Shown one piece after another: positions 22,255 to 32,915 of a DNA stretch of 64,000 nt. The notes beneath the pieces are model-generated. The model had not been told where the DNA came from, made no database searches, and saw nothing but the letters and a program-made list of their open reading frames with translations. Position 1 is the first letter of the stretch; the number at the start of each line of letters is the position of its first letter. The DNA is from Cryptomeria japonica (taxonomy: Eukaryota > Streptophyta > Pinopsida > Cupressales > Cupressaceae): contig NC_081409.1 of NCBI RefSeq assembly GCF_030272615.1, forward strand, positions 22,754,260 to 22,818,259, given 5' to 3'. A program made the position numbers and the translations under genes.

Positions 22255-23243
22255 GACTCCGAAGAGGGGTAAGAGACGAAGAAGGGACAAAGGAGGTTAG
22301 AGTGCAAAGAAATCAAACAAGACACAATACAAATGCAAATAACCAAATTTATACCTTGTCTTTCACCTCTCCCTTGGATTGAGCTTGATGAAGTGAAGGT
22401 GCCCTGTTTGATGCTCCACTTGATTTTCTCCTTGCTAGATGTGGATGTGGATTGCTCTCCTTTTCTCAACAAGATTGGGTTATTGATTGGATATAGATTT
22501 GAGTTTGGGATTATGATGGATTTGGATAGATTTGGATTAGAAGATTGAAGGATTATGAGGACATGATAAGGATATGATAGAAGAAGAGAAAATTAATAGC
22601 TTGAGAATGCTATAGAGGAAGTGGATGATTTGTGAGGAGAAGAGGCTCCAATTTATAGATTGGAGGAAGCCAAAATGAAGGGCCAAGATTGATTTGGTTA
22701 TGGAGGGTTGAGACTGATTTGAAATGGTGGGCATGGATCAAGGATGCCTTGGGAAAATAAAAATGTATTTAAAATTCCTTTGGGAAAGGGGAGAGGAATT
22801 AAAAATTCCAAATTAAAGGTTGCATGGAGGTATTAAAAAAAAAATGAATTTCTTTGAGAGGCTCAATGTTGATGTGACATGAGTGGAGAATATAAAATTG
22901 GAGAATAATGATAAGTGGGATTATGAGATATTTTAGAAGAATTAGTTAGGCTAAGTGGGAATTAGGAAAAGTGATTTGTAGGAATCACATGACTAGGTTA
23001 ATTAATTAAAATTAATTAACTGAGTGGGTTTAGAGGAAATAATTATTGAGGGACTTTAGAAGAATAGGAAAATAATTGATTTATTTGATAAATTAATTAT
23101 TGGACAATAGTGACAGGATTAATTAAATTAGATTTAATTAATGCCAAGAGGAATAAGGATAACACAATTAAATCAATTAATTATGTTGATAGGGTTAAAT
23201 TGATTAAATATCGATTTAATTAATTTTAAGTGTCTATAGACTC
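22255..23243 (-). mobile_element. Solo LTR (Tat-like) with target duplication GACTC
   Basis: The LTR is 22260-23238 (979 bp) on the minus strand. It opens TATAGACAC, one change from TGTAGACAC, which also starts the Tat LTR at 29902. It is rich in AATTAATT-type words as in that LTR. The flanks GACTC (22255-22259) and GACTC (23239-23243) match. The uninterrupted sequence exists at 20505-20530, where the same repeat reads through. No internal region remains, so this is a solo LTR left by recombination. Confidence 0.8.
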
Positions 23244-23520
23244 ATCTTGATTGTCTACTATAACATGGCTTGCTAGCTTGATCCTTTTTTTGTTTACATT
23301 CCTTGAGATGTTAGTCATCTAGTATATCATGGATTGCTAGCTTGATCTGTGTTGTTGTTTATGTTCCCTAAGGAATTGGTCATCTAGTATAGTGTATCTT
23401 TATAGTTTGATCATTGTTGTTGTTCATGCTCCTTGAGGTGTTGATCACCTAGTATAGTTTGGTTTGCTAGTGTAATCATTTTGTTGAATCACATGGATCG
23501 TACAACATAAAGAGGTTGTA
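23239..23520. repeat. Duplicate of element D 64-bp repeat field (right part)
   Basis: Further copies of the CATCTAGTATA..GCTAGCTTGATC unit at about 23255, 23318, 23384 and 23448, ending with TTGAATCACATGGATC as at 20760. Confidence 0.7.
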
Positions 23521-24749
23521 TAGATTTTAAGATTAAAATGTGAACTATGAAAGTAGTGGTTGGAACATATGAAATGTTTGACAAAATGCTTGAAATATGA
23601 TTGCCTGATTAGCACAAAATACAAAATTTGATCAAATACTATAATTGTAATTGCATTGATAAAAAAGTAAGCAAAATGTGGAAGCATAGATAAGGTGCAT
23701 GGGCTACTAGGCATAAAAGGATGTTGCATAGGGTTTTTACTAGCAAAGAAGACATGTAAATTGTTTGATAAGATGCCAACACCATAAACTAGGCCAATTG
23801 GGAGTCATTTTGCAAAAGCCTATAATTGAATAAGTTGTATTCAATTGAAGTAGATATTTAAAATGTAGATGGAAATAATTGATTTGTTCATAAACAACCA
23901 ACTTTGGAAATTAGAAAAAGGAATGGGCAGGACTGACAAAGAAGCATATTTGAAGGGAATTTTTGAAGAACAATTTGGGAGTAGAATTGGATATTTTGTT
24001 CAAAGTATTGGAGGTAAATTTACAAGGATGAAGCAATGGATGAATAGTGCAACTTATGGAGTTTCTATTGATTAATATCTATTTAAATAAAGCTTGTGGT
24101 GTCAAGACAAAAGGATCTAAACAAGTTTAGTCAACATTGCCTTAGCATGGTTGCAGGGAGAGTGATGCAAAGTATTTGGAACCATGTAGAATCCTTCAAA
24201 TTGAAGTAGCAAGAAGTAAGAAGTAAGATGTAAGAAGGCCTTGCATAATTATAGGATGATATTTTGATGATTGTTTGAAGGATCACCTAAAGTGACCTTT
24301 GTTAGTTGATGAGAAGTTTTGCAATGGAATGACAAATAATACTCATAATTGTGGACCATATTGTCTATAATAGATCGAGTTGTATTACATTGAGTTTACA
24401 TGGTTATATATGGACAAGTTCAACACTATAACAAGTATGTTGGGCCCTAGTGAAACACTCAAATTTAGACACATTGTCATCAATACCATGAGAGGTTACA
24501 CCTTTGTCACAAAAGAAAGCCTTGTATTCAATTTCACAAAATTTTGGGATAACAAGAAACTAGCATACCTTAGATTCACTTATGTTGATATATGAAAACA
24601 CATATAAGATTATGGGTAGTGTCTGAAGAATAAAGGATAGATTTGGGGTTTAAATGTAAGCATTTAGAACAAAGTTTGAACAATGCACTGAAGTTGCTAC
24701 TACCATGGTCTAGGACAAACAAAGCTGAAGAGCTATTTGACATAATGCC
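23521..24749 (+). pseudogene. Unassigned region with PPR-like gene fragments
   Basis: Short stretches resemble pentatricopeptide-repeat protein motifs. Near 23571 there is MFDKM, near 23755 CKLFDKMP, and at 24686-24770 KAEELFDIMP..CWTTMIARYT then a stop. PPR proteins bind organelle RNA, and motifs of the form AxxLFDxMPxxxxxSWTTMI are typical of plant PLS-class members. Here only fragments in different frames remain, so this is a dead copy at best. The open stretches at 23869-24075 and 24380-24595 are not recognisable. Confidence 0.4.
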
Positions 24750-25240
24750 TTGCTGGACTACAATGATTGCAAGATACACATAGAAGGTATTTTTTTTAAA
24801 AGCCTTTTAAAATTGACACAACACCATGCATCAATGTCTATACTAATAGAAAGATTTTTTAAGAGAGTTCTCATGGTTGATGTAACAAAATTGTCTGTGC
24901 ATAATTTTTTCCACTATTTTAAGGTTTGTTATGGACTACCCTCACTTATGGTATCTAATCGCAACTTGAGTTTTGTTAGTCACTTTTAGTATGGCTTGTG
25001 GGATATGTTCGATATTGAGTTATACCAATCTATTGCACTCCTTCCTTACAAATATACAACCAAAATGATTTCCTCGGCCAATAAAACAAAAAACTAGTAG
25101 AGAACCCCCTCCAAATGTTGAAGATCTGTAAGGTAATGAGATTTTAGGTGAAATTTCTCTTGTTAGTGATAGTGCTAACAAAATACCTAGGTCTAAAGAG
25201 GTATATGAACTCATTATTACCAATCGAAGTGATTTCCTCA
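24750..25240 (+). pseudogene. Ty3/gypsy integrase remnant
   Basis: The translation from 24750 gives a Ty3/gypsy integrase core fragment: VHNFFHYFKVCYGLPSLM, then VSNRNLSFVSHF, then a stop and GLWDMFDIEL. The usual form is SDRDxxFxSxFW. The catalytic Asp of that motif is replaced by Asn here. The stretch continues in broken frames to about 25240. A second copy lies at 62690-63010, where the motif reads DLGFVGHF. Confidence 0.6.
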
Positions 25241-25881
25241 GCTAATAAAAGAAACAATAAACTAGCAAAAACCCTAGCACGAGTACAAGAATGAGATGCA
25301 GTAAAAACAAATATAATTACACAATAGATCCACCTGCCAATGTGCTCCCAAAAGCTTACAAAAAAAAATTTTACCTCTTCTTTTTTTATTACCACTCTCG
25401 CTCAAATCTATGCCCTACAATTTGTCATGTTTGTCCACCTGCAAAACAAATCATTTCATTATCGCCAACTATTCCTCTACACTTGCAAATTACGGTGATC
25501 CCCATGCATTACAAAATCTAATGATGGATCATTGAGTATGATCCAAAATGTTGATGCTAAAAAGGTTTACACAGTTGTAATCCAAAAAATAAAAGCAACT
25601 ATGAAACCTATTTTAACGACCCTCTATTTGGAAATAGTTTGTTCTCTTATCTTGGTTTTGGGAATCCATCTGCAAACCTCCTGTAAAGCCAATCACAAAT
25701 GAAAAAAAATACCTCGCATGAAATATTGATAAAAATTTGCAAGTTCTTCATACTACATTGTCAAATACAAATCTATGTCTCAAATCCTACAGTCTGATTG
25801 GATGAACATAAGAACATTAATCATCATTTAAGATTTCTGCCTCCCTGAGAGTTCCATGGCAGGAACTAATAACCTTTTCAG
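24780..25881 (+). repeat. Diverged direct repeat, partner at about 62560-63560
   Basis: Roughly 1 kb of collinear similarity to 62560-63560, including AGAGAACCCCCTCCA, ATACCTAGGTCTAA and TTGGATGAACATAAGAACAT (TTGGATAAACATAAGAACAT in the partner). It contains the integrase remnant and then non-coding sequence, perhaps the 3' end of the same old element. The left copy is cut by the chromovirus LTR at 25882. Confidence 0.75.
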
Positions 25882-27330
25882 TGATGCAGAGTGGGCAACT
25901 AGAAGGTAAGAAGACCCAAAATCACCCCTCTATGCCTTGTCTAAGGCCTATTACAACCCCACAACTAGGGTTTTACACACACCAGTGCAACTAGTCACCT
26001 ACTACAATTCCTAAGGAGGGTTTGGATTGTTTGACAATCAAGTTCACTTACCCTAGCCTCCTAACCAAGTTTAGAAGTCTCCTTATGCACCTGGGTCAAG
26101 AAACCCCTATTTAGGCCTAATCCTAGTAGCCCTGCCAGACCGGTATTTCCCAAATCATTCAAAATTCTCCCAAAACACTCCAGGAAAAAATTATAGATAT
26201 GAATACCCTTTAAAAATTTACATCCAATCCCAAGAGATTGAGGTTTGACTCTTCTCCATCACCCCTAAACACCTACTGAGTTTGTAGACCTAATAGGCCT
26301 AATTAGGCCTCTTTTCCAAAGCAACTACTTGAAGATGGGGTTGCAGAACCAAAATCACCACTTGGAAATATTCCTTAGGCTTCTAATTGATCAAATCCAC
26401 CATTAGAATGGTCACTAAACACTCCCTAGGTGACTATTTGTTCATTCCTCCTCGTAGGCTAGACTAAACACATTGTCTTGTTTAGCCTAGGTTTTGGTGG
26501 TAACCACTCCAACCCTCACTCCCAGATTCCACCCTTTGGAAATATCAGTGTACACACCCCTAACTTGCATTATCAAAGAGGCTACTGAATTCCACAAAGG
26601 AATTTGCAAGTTAGGGCCACGTCTTTGGTGAAACCCTATGAACCGAGTCTTAGAATGATAGTTTTTGGAAAACTGCCCACAACTCGCTCCAAACTCTATC
26701 AATTTGAGTCAGATCACTTGCATTTGAACCTGCACTCATACCATAATCCGAAAAATTCAAACTTCCATGTAAGTGAATCCTTTGTTAGATCGTACAATAC
26801 AAAAAACAATGGAAATTGAGTAAAATCTGAGTTTCTTATTATTCAAACCACCAAATCTTTACATGCTTCATCCAACACCAACATGGTGATCTCAGAGGCA
26901 CAAATAGACCTTCCTCCAATGACTATTTTTTTTTTTCAATTGGTTATGGCCGTTGGAACCTATTTTCCCAATCGGTGGAAAATGTTGCTTAGCAACTTTG
27001 AAAAGTTGCTAAGCAATTTTCAACTTTTGACAGTTTTGCATTTTTGACACTTTTGACGTGCCAACATCCCTAATGGACTTTGTAGACCTATCCTAGGCCT
27101 AAAACAACTCAAGACAACATGTCAACATTATTCCTATACTATATGAACCCCATGACCTAATTTGGTCTCTAGGTTTATAAATGACCTTAGAGCCAATTGG
27201 CCTTACAAATGGGTTCTTTATTACATCCATAGGATCCAAACTGATCCAAAACACCATCCTAGGATCTAAGACCACCTATCCAACACAAAAACCAAAAAGA
27301 AATCCAAAACCAAGAGGGTGCCCTGCACTA
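25882..27330 (-). repeat. 3' LTR of the chromovirus
   Basis: Collinear with 48078-49528 across its whole length. Starts TGATGCAGAGTGGGC on the plus strand and ends CCCTGCACTA. No coding content. Confidence 0.85.
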
Positions 27331-27361
27331 TACTCTTGGGGCTAGAAAAAACTCAAGTCTC

Positions 27362-27598
27362 TTAAGTTAGCAAATCTGGAACCTTGCACCCAATTTTCTC
27401 CAAAGCCTGCTCTATCATCCAGGTTACATCTTCTAAGGGCTTGTCCTTCCATTCGACCAGGTACTCATAGTAGGTATGCCTCCTTGTTTTCTTACTCATC
27501 CTCTTGTCAATCACATGCTCAACTTCAAGCTTAGGCTTCTTAGGTAGGTCTTGTAACATCTCTTCCCTGCTATAATCATTTTGACCTGCATCACACAC
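27362..27598 (-). pseudogene. Chromovirus chromodomain (C-terminus of integrase)
   Basis: The translation carries VEHVIDKR, then YYEYLVEWKDKPLEDVTWM, a canonical chromodomain with the aromatic residues (Tyr, Trp, Trp) kept. In chromoviruses this domain directs integration towards particular chromatin marks. It lies in the same frame as the integrase upstream, with stops between. The protein ends at 27362, 31 bases before the 3' LTR. Confidence 0.9.
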
Positions 27599-28720
27599 AT
27601 CAGTAACATGACCTTTATATGCATATATATCTGAAACATTGAAAATGTTAGAGAGACCAATATCTGGTGGGAGATCAATCTTGTAGGTATTGTTGCCTTA
27701 CTTTTGAATGATTTTGAAAGGACGTGTCTTCTTCATCATAAACTTGGTGTATTTATCCTTAGGGAATCTCTCCTACTTGAGATAAATCATCACCATATCT
27801 CCAACCTTAAACTGCAAATCTCTCATTTTCCTATCTGTTGCATGCTTGTAATTTTTTGAGGTTTGTTCTAACCTATCCTTTACTTGTTGATGGATATCCC
27901 TCATCACTTTTGAAAAGTCCTCTTCTTGTGCACTTCTTCTATCCAAATCCTTCACATCTCTCAACTCCAATACACCTCTATGGTGTGACCCATACACTAT
28001 TTCAAAGGGACTATGGCCAGTGCTCCTATTCACTGAGTCATTATAAGAAAATTCTACTTGAGAAAGTATTGAATCCCATGTAGCTCCTTGATCCTTGGTT
28101 AGACACCTTAATAGGTTTCCAAGTGACCTATTGATGACCTCGGTCTGTTCATTAGATTGGGGATGATAAGTTGAGGTAAAAGACAAATTGGTACCCAACC
28201 TCCTCCAAAGAGTTCGCCAAAAATACCCATTAAACTTAGAATCTCTATCTGAGATGATTGTTAGTGGCAAACCATGTAATCTTACAACCTCCTTAGAGAA
28301 TATACCTGCTATATGAGATGCATCATGTGTGGTTTTACAAGGTAGAAAGTGAGCCATTTTTGAAAACCTGTCAACAACTACATAGATGTTGTCATAACCA
28401 TGTTTAGTCTTTGGGAGTCCTAATACAAATTCCATGTTGACTAAATCCCATGGCTTGTTTGGTATGGTCAAAGGAGTATACAAACCTGCATTTGAACTGC
28501 TACCCTTGGCCTTTTGACAAATCATACAATCTTCCACATACTTTCTGATCTCACTCTACATCTTAGGCCAGAAGTAGAATCTTCTAACCAACTCAAGGGT
28601 CTTGTCAATCCCAAAATGACCTGCCAATCCCCCAAAATGCTTCTCTTTCACAATTTTTTCTCTCATGGAGCCTTTAGGGATGCAAATCTAGCTTCCCTTG
28701 AAAATTAGACCTTCCTGCAG
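27599..28720 (-). pseudogene. Chromovirus integrase
   Basis: Inserts the cDNA into the host chromosome. Open from 28537 to 27773. It begins with the end of the zinc-binding part (CMICQKAKG), then the core: VNMEFVLGLP (the first catalytic Asp is replaced by Glu in this copy, where MDFV is usual), ISDRDSKFNGYFW (second Asp), and HPQSNEQTEVINRSLGNLLR (Glu). It ends with a SPFEIVYG segment and a VGDMVMIYLK segment. Upstream of 28537 the frame has point stops. The domain order and the downstream chromodomain fix the lineage. Confidence 0.88.
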
Positions 28721-28981
28721 AATAAAATCTGAGAACTTCTTATGGTTCTTGTCACCCATTTCCTTACATACTTGGTATGCTTCTTTGAAATCCTCATCTC
28801 CTTGATACATGTCCTTCATGGAAGTGATTCCTATGCTCTCCAACTGAATCTCCTTCATTGTCAAGTTCCTCCTGCTAAGGGCATCAACTACCTTATTTTC
28901 TACTCATTTCTTGTGCTTGATGGTGAAAGTGAATGCTTGAAGGTATTACATCCACTTCATATGCCAGTGATTCAACTTGTC

Positions 28982-29473
28982 CTACCTATTCAAGAAACTC
29001 AGAGCATGGTTATCAATATAGAATACAAAATCTTTTGGCAACAAATAATGTCTCCATTTCCTCAAAGATTGAACCATTGCATACATCTCTAAGTCATAAG
29101 TTGAGTACTTTTGTTTGGCTTCATTCAATTTTTCACTAAAGAAGGCTACTGGTCTACCTTCTTGACTCAAGAATCCTCCTACTGCCTTTTTAATTACATC
29201 ACATTCTATGGTGAAAACCTTATGGAAATTAGGTAGAGCTAATATAGGTTTCTCTTCTACCCTTCTTTTCAAATACTCAAAGGACTTATCTGCTTCACTA
29301 GTCCATACAAACTGACTACCTCCCTTTATAGTGTCAATCATATGTGCACATACACCACTAAAATTCTTAATAAACTTCCTATAGAAGCTTGCAAGGCCTT
29401 GAAAACTACTTACCTCACTTGCATTTCTAGGTGTACGCCAATTGAGAATTGTTTCCACCTTGGATGGATCCAT
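28982..29473 (-). pseudogene. Chromovirus RNase H and RT thumb
   Basis: Removes the RNA strand during reverse transcription. Residues 1-40 are the RT connection (VETILNWRTPRNASEVSSFQ, then LASFYRKFIKNFS). RNase H follows with FTIECDVIKKAVGGFLSQEG, PVAFFSEKLNEAKQKYSTYD and YAMVQSLRKWRHYL. The first Asp of the active site (DAS in relatives) is present as DVI. Same frame as RT and integrase. Confidence 0.85.
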
Positions 29474-29521
29474 CTTGAGGTTGCTCTTGGAGATTACAAA
29501 ACCAAGAAATACTAACTCCTC

Positions 29522-29901
29522 CTACAAGAAGACACATTTCTCCAAATTGATCTTCAACTGCTCTTTACTCAACCTTTTCAACACCAAATCTAAATGTATT
29601 ACATGCTCATCCCTATTCTTGCTAAAAATCAAGATATCATCTAAGTAAACAAAAACAAAATGATTGATAAAAGGTTGCAAAAATTCATTCATGAGTCTCA
29701 CGAATGCACTAGGAGCATTTGAGAGGACAAATGGCATAACCAGCCATTCATAAAGTCCTTCATTTGTTTTGAAGGTTGTCTTCCACTCATCTCCCTCTCT
29801 TATCTTGATTTGATGGTAGCCTCTCTTCAAATCCACCTTATAATAGTACTTGGCTCCTGCTGGACAATCCATCAAATCTTCTATCTGAGGCATAAGGAAC
29901 C
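29522..29901 (-). pseudogene. Chromovirus reverse transcriptase, C-terminal part (after the insertion)
   Basis: Continues the RT interrupted at 29901/45971. Visible motifs: [40 protein letters not shown] (with [13 protein letters not shown]) and the active site [12 protein letters not shown]. All catalytic Asp residues are in place. The first codons belong to the join with 45971-46100. Because the insertion plus target duplication adds 16,074 bp, a multiple of three, the frame number is the same on both sides. Confidence 0.9.
29897..29901 (+). other. Target-site duplication of the Tat element (left), GAACC
   Basis: GAACC here matches GAACC at 45971-45975. It lies within the chromovirus RT coding sequence. 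Confidence 0.95.
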
Positions 29902-30669
29902 TGTAGACACCCAAAATTGTCCAGTCTAATTAAATAAATATTTTATTTATTTAATTATCTAAGCTTAATTCTTCTATTAATTAAATAAATCTTTATTTAT
30001 TTAATTAATTCATTTATCCTCTTCTAGCCTTATTTCTCATTTAAATAAATACATTTATTTATTTAAATTATCATTTTCCTAAATTAAATAAATATCTTAT
30101 TTATTTAATTTGATCCCACTTCTTCTATTAATTAAATAAATCTTTATTTATTTAATTAATTCATTAACCTTTTCTACCCATGACACATGTCATTCATCTC
30201 TTAATTCATACACTACCTACCCCTTTCATTATTTTATTATTTCTTTTACCTACCCTCTAATCATAGCCGACCTCCTTTTACACCTCTCAATCTTATCCCT
30301 CCATTTCATATAGTGTCTTCTTTATAAGGAGATGCTTCCCTCATTATCAAACCCTAATGAATCATCTTAAGGACTCGACTACACTATGATCCTACTTGCA
30401 ACCACATTCCATTCTTTGTTGAGCTCTTGTGCACATAAAATCTGAGAGCAAATAGATCAAGCAAGATCAATGGAGATAGGAAGAATGGAGATCAAAACCC
30501 TATTGGACATGTGATGGTATAATCTTTGTGATTTCATTTGATTTGCATTGTCTTAGGTAATCTTCATATGTTATGGTGGATCTTTGTTGTTGTTAGGCTA
30601 GGGTTTTGTGGTTGAATTCATTTAGCCTTTCAATATCATTATTGTTCTTATCCATTTTCACCATATACA
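29902..30669 (+). repeat. 5' LTR of the Tat element
   Basis: 768 bp, TGTAGACACC... to ...CCATATACA. The first 260 bp hold a series of AT-rich inverted repeats. The 3' LTR lacks 78 bp (30005-30082) and 15 bp (near 30478-30492), which together account exactly for the 93-bp length difference. Confidence 0.95.
29928..30165. repeat. Series of AT-rich hairpins in the Tat LTR
   Basis: The first is 29928-29956: 13-bp perfect arms (AATTAAATAAATA and its complement) with a 3-base loop. Others with 12-14 bp arms follow near 29977-30010, 30040-30066, 30082-30112 and 30130-30163. In the 3' LTR the middle ones are lost by the 78-bp deletion between similar arms. Confidence 0.85.
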
Positions 30670-30695
30670 TTTCGGCACGCCCGATGGGACTCTTG
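30670..30695 (+). other. Candidate primer binding region of the Tat element
   Basis: Directly after the 5' LTR the sequence reads TTTCGGCACGCCCGATGGGA. It is not the initiator-Met type used by the other elements in this window. Its position and its GC content, far above the surroundings, make it the primer site candidate. The tRNA is not identified here. Confidence 0.5.
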
Positions 30696-30829
30696 TCCCT
30701 TTTGCATTTAACATCTTTGTCGCAGATTTTGTATTTTGAAGTTGCAGATCTGACATTTTCAGCAACATTTTGATATTTTCGCATCTGTGCACTTTCAGAT
30801 TGCATTTTTGTTTTTCTGGCACGTCTACG

Positions 30830-31025
30830 ACATCTGGAATCGCGTCTGTGTTACTGGCAATATTTTATTTTGCAGGTTTCGGGAAAGCGCGTTTGTGTTA
30901 TTTAGTCGCGTCTGCAGTGTTTTTAGCCATGTCTGTGACCAAGGGTCGCGTCAGTGCATCAAAGAACCATGTCTGTGTCACGAAGCCATGTCTATGTTGA
31001 GGGTAATCGCGTCTATGTTCACAAG
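30830..31025 (+). repeat. Cluster 1 of the CGCGTCTGTGT motif (leader)
   Basis: About eight copies of CGCGTCTGTGT or a close variant (CGCGTTTGTGT, CATGTCTGTGT, CGCGTCTATGT) near 30841, 30888, 30906, 30928, 30945, 30967, 30987 and 31008, spaced about 18-45 bp. Confidence 0.85.
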
Positions 31026-31429
31026 TTTCAAATTTAGGGTTTATTGATTCAGTTTTTGGATTTTGCATCTAGGGCTTCAGATTTGGTTTATTTTGAGCTA
31101 ACATTTTCAGGTCTAGCTAACGAAATTGGTGCAACTTGTCTTGAAATCAAAATCATTTGATTGAAGGCCCCTATTTTCACAAAGTCTTTTAGATTTAAAA
31201 TCTACCTAACTTGTGTGCTTGCAGGAAGGGGTGATTATTTGAAACAATCCAAATTACTAACAACTCTTTGTTGTAGGTCCTCGGCAAGGATTTTTGGATT
31301 TTTATTTGTGTGCCTTGTTTTCATAGACTAGCAAAACACTTCAATTGGCACACTAAAATTGAATCATTGTCTTTTGTGTCTTGAGTAATAGGCTCTTTTT
31401 GTTTAATCTTTAGAGGGCCTATCTTCCAG

Positions 31430-31960
31430 TGTGGTCATTAGGACTACTAGTGAGAAGAGAACGACCCAAGTGGTAGCGAGGAAAACCCACCTCTTTCGAA
31501 CCTCTATAAACAACTGTATTCATGGTGAAAACTATGGATAATGTGTGCTGATTAGTTCATACCGACACTATGTCTCCCCATAAACCCATTTGATCAAATT
31601 TATTTGATCAGTTGTAGGGCGTAACCCCTACCGGCTGGGAGCCTTCTGTATTTACAGAGTTAAAAGTGTTGCATGTATGGCCACATGAGCGGATGCCCTT
31701 ACTAGCACCTTTTTGTTTTAGAAGTCCAAATCCTTCTAGTTGTTGGGGTAGAAGGTCGGACCTCTGGTAGCGGCCCACACACATATGGTTCTTAGTAGAG
31801 ATACAAAGTTCGCCATGGGGAGTTTTCGTGGGGACTGATGCTTGGCTGACCCGAGAAGTGAGTGCCGAGGGTGAAGCCAGTGAGGTCAAGCATCTAAGTA
31901 TTCGCTCTGAATAGCGTAGCGTCGGGGGTAAAACTCCATGTGGGATCAACAACTATTGTC
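31430..31960 (+). other. GC-richer leader segment, possible structured RNA
   Basis: Visibly richer in G and C than its surroundings, with no long open frame in the sense direction. It includes GTAGGGCGTAACCCCTACC (31612-31630), which can fold on itself (GTAGGG with CCCTAC), and AGGTCGGACCT. It may hold packaging or dimerisation signals; that is inference. Confidence 0.4.
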
Positions 31961-32234
31961 TTGGCCAGCCATAAGAATTGTGCTTGACTTATTTTAAACA
32001 TTCAAAGCATTCAAGACCAAACAACAAAACATTGTGTCTTTTGTGTCTTCAAGTGTATGCAAAACATTTTTACATCAAACAACACACTTTTCTTGGAGTC
32101 ATTTTGAGTCTAAACACTTGCAAACATTGAGTCCTCATCAACATTGTGTCCTCTTGTCACGAAAAATAGTCAAACAGTCAGATTTGGTCACAACAAAACA
32201 ACTTCACAGATTGGAAAAAATTGCACAAATTTTG

Positions 32235-32435
32235 TAGAAACACGTTTGTGTCTGACATAATAGCGTCTGTGTTGTATAACCACGTCTGTGAAGGGCAGAA
32301 TCATGTCTGTGCTCCCAGAATAAACATTACACTTTGCAAAAAAATCTCAAAAACGCGTCTATGTTAAACAGAGCCGTGTCTGCGTCAGGAAACCGCATCT
32401 GTGAAGTATACAGGCGCGTCTGTGTTCAGAATTGA
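32235..32435 (+). repeat. Cluster 2 of the CGCGTCTGTGT motif (leader)
   Basis: About eight more copies near 32243, 32263, 32282, 32303, 32355, 32374, 32394 and 32414, ending about 480 bp upstream of the gag start. Confidence 0.85.
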
Positions 32436-32915
32436 AAAACTGTTACAGTCCAGCAAACAAACATAGTCAGTTTTTGAATTCTTGAGCTTCCTAGGTCATT
32501 TCTCCAGGGTTTCATTTAGCAGTCAACCTGTCCTTGGGTCTCACAAAGTCTATCATTGCTTTACATCTCACTTTACATTCACAATTGTCTAAACTTGAGT
32601 CAAAAGGTCACTTGCTTGTCCTCATCATAATTGTCAACACACTACATACAACAACACTTTGCTAAGTGGTCCCTCATCAAGGTTTCTTACCTTTGGGTCT
32701 CATTTGGTCTTACTTAGAGTCAAGGTCAACTTACCTCATCAAGAGAAACTATCCTCTCTTTGGAAGTCACACCTACTTTACTACATACATACTTGGTCTT
32801 ACACTTTGGACATTGCAAGTACACCTCAGATTCATTTACATTCCATCCATTTCTTGGTCTTCCATACTTTTTCCATTTTCATCTAGTCTCACACATCTCG
32901 GTCAATACCTCGTTC

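Noticed and set aside
28742-29139. Plus-strand open stretches of 116 and 68 codons
   Set aside because: They lie opposite the chromovirus RNase H region and carry no recognisable domain.
30830-32435. CRISPR or satellite interpretation of the CGCGTCTGTGT clusters
   Set aside because: Spacing is irregular and the units are only 11-12 bp; there is no conserved repeat-spacer length.
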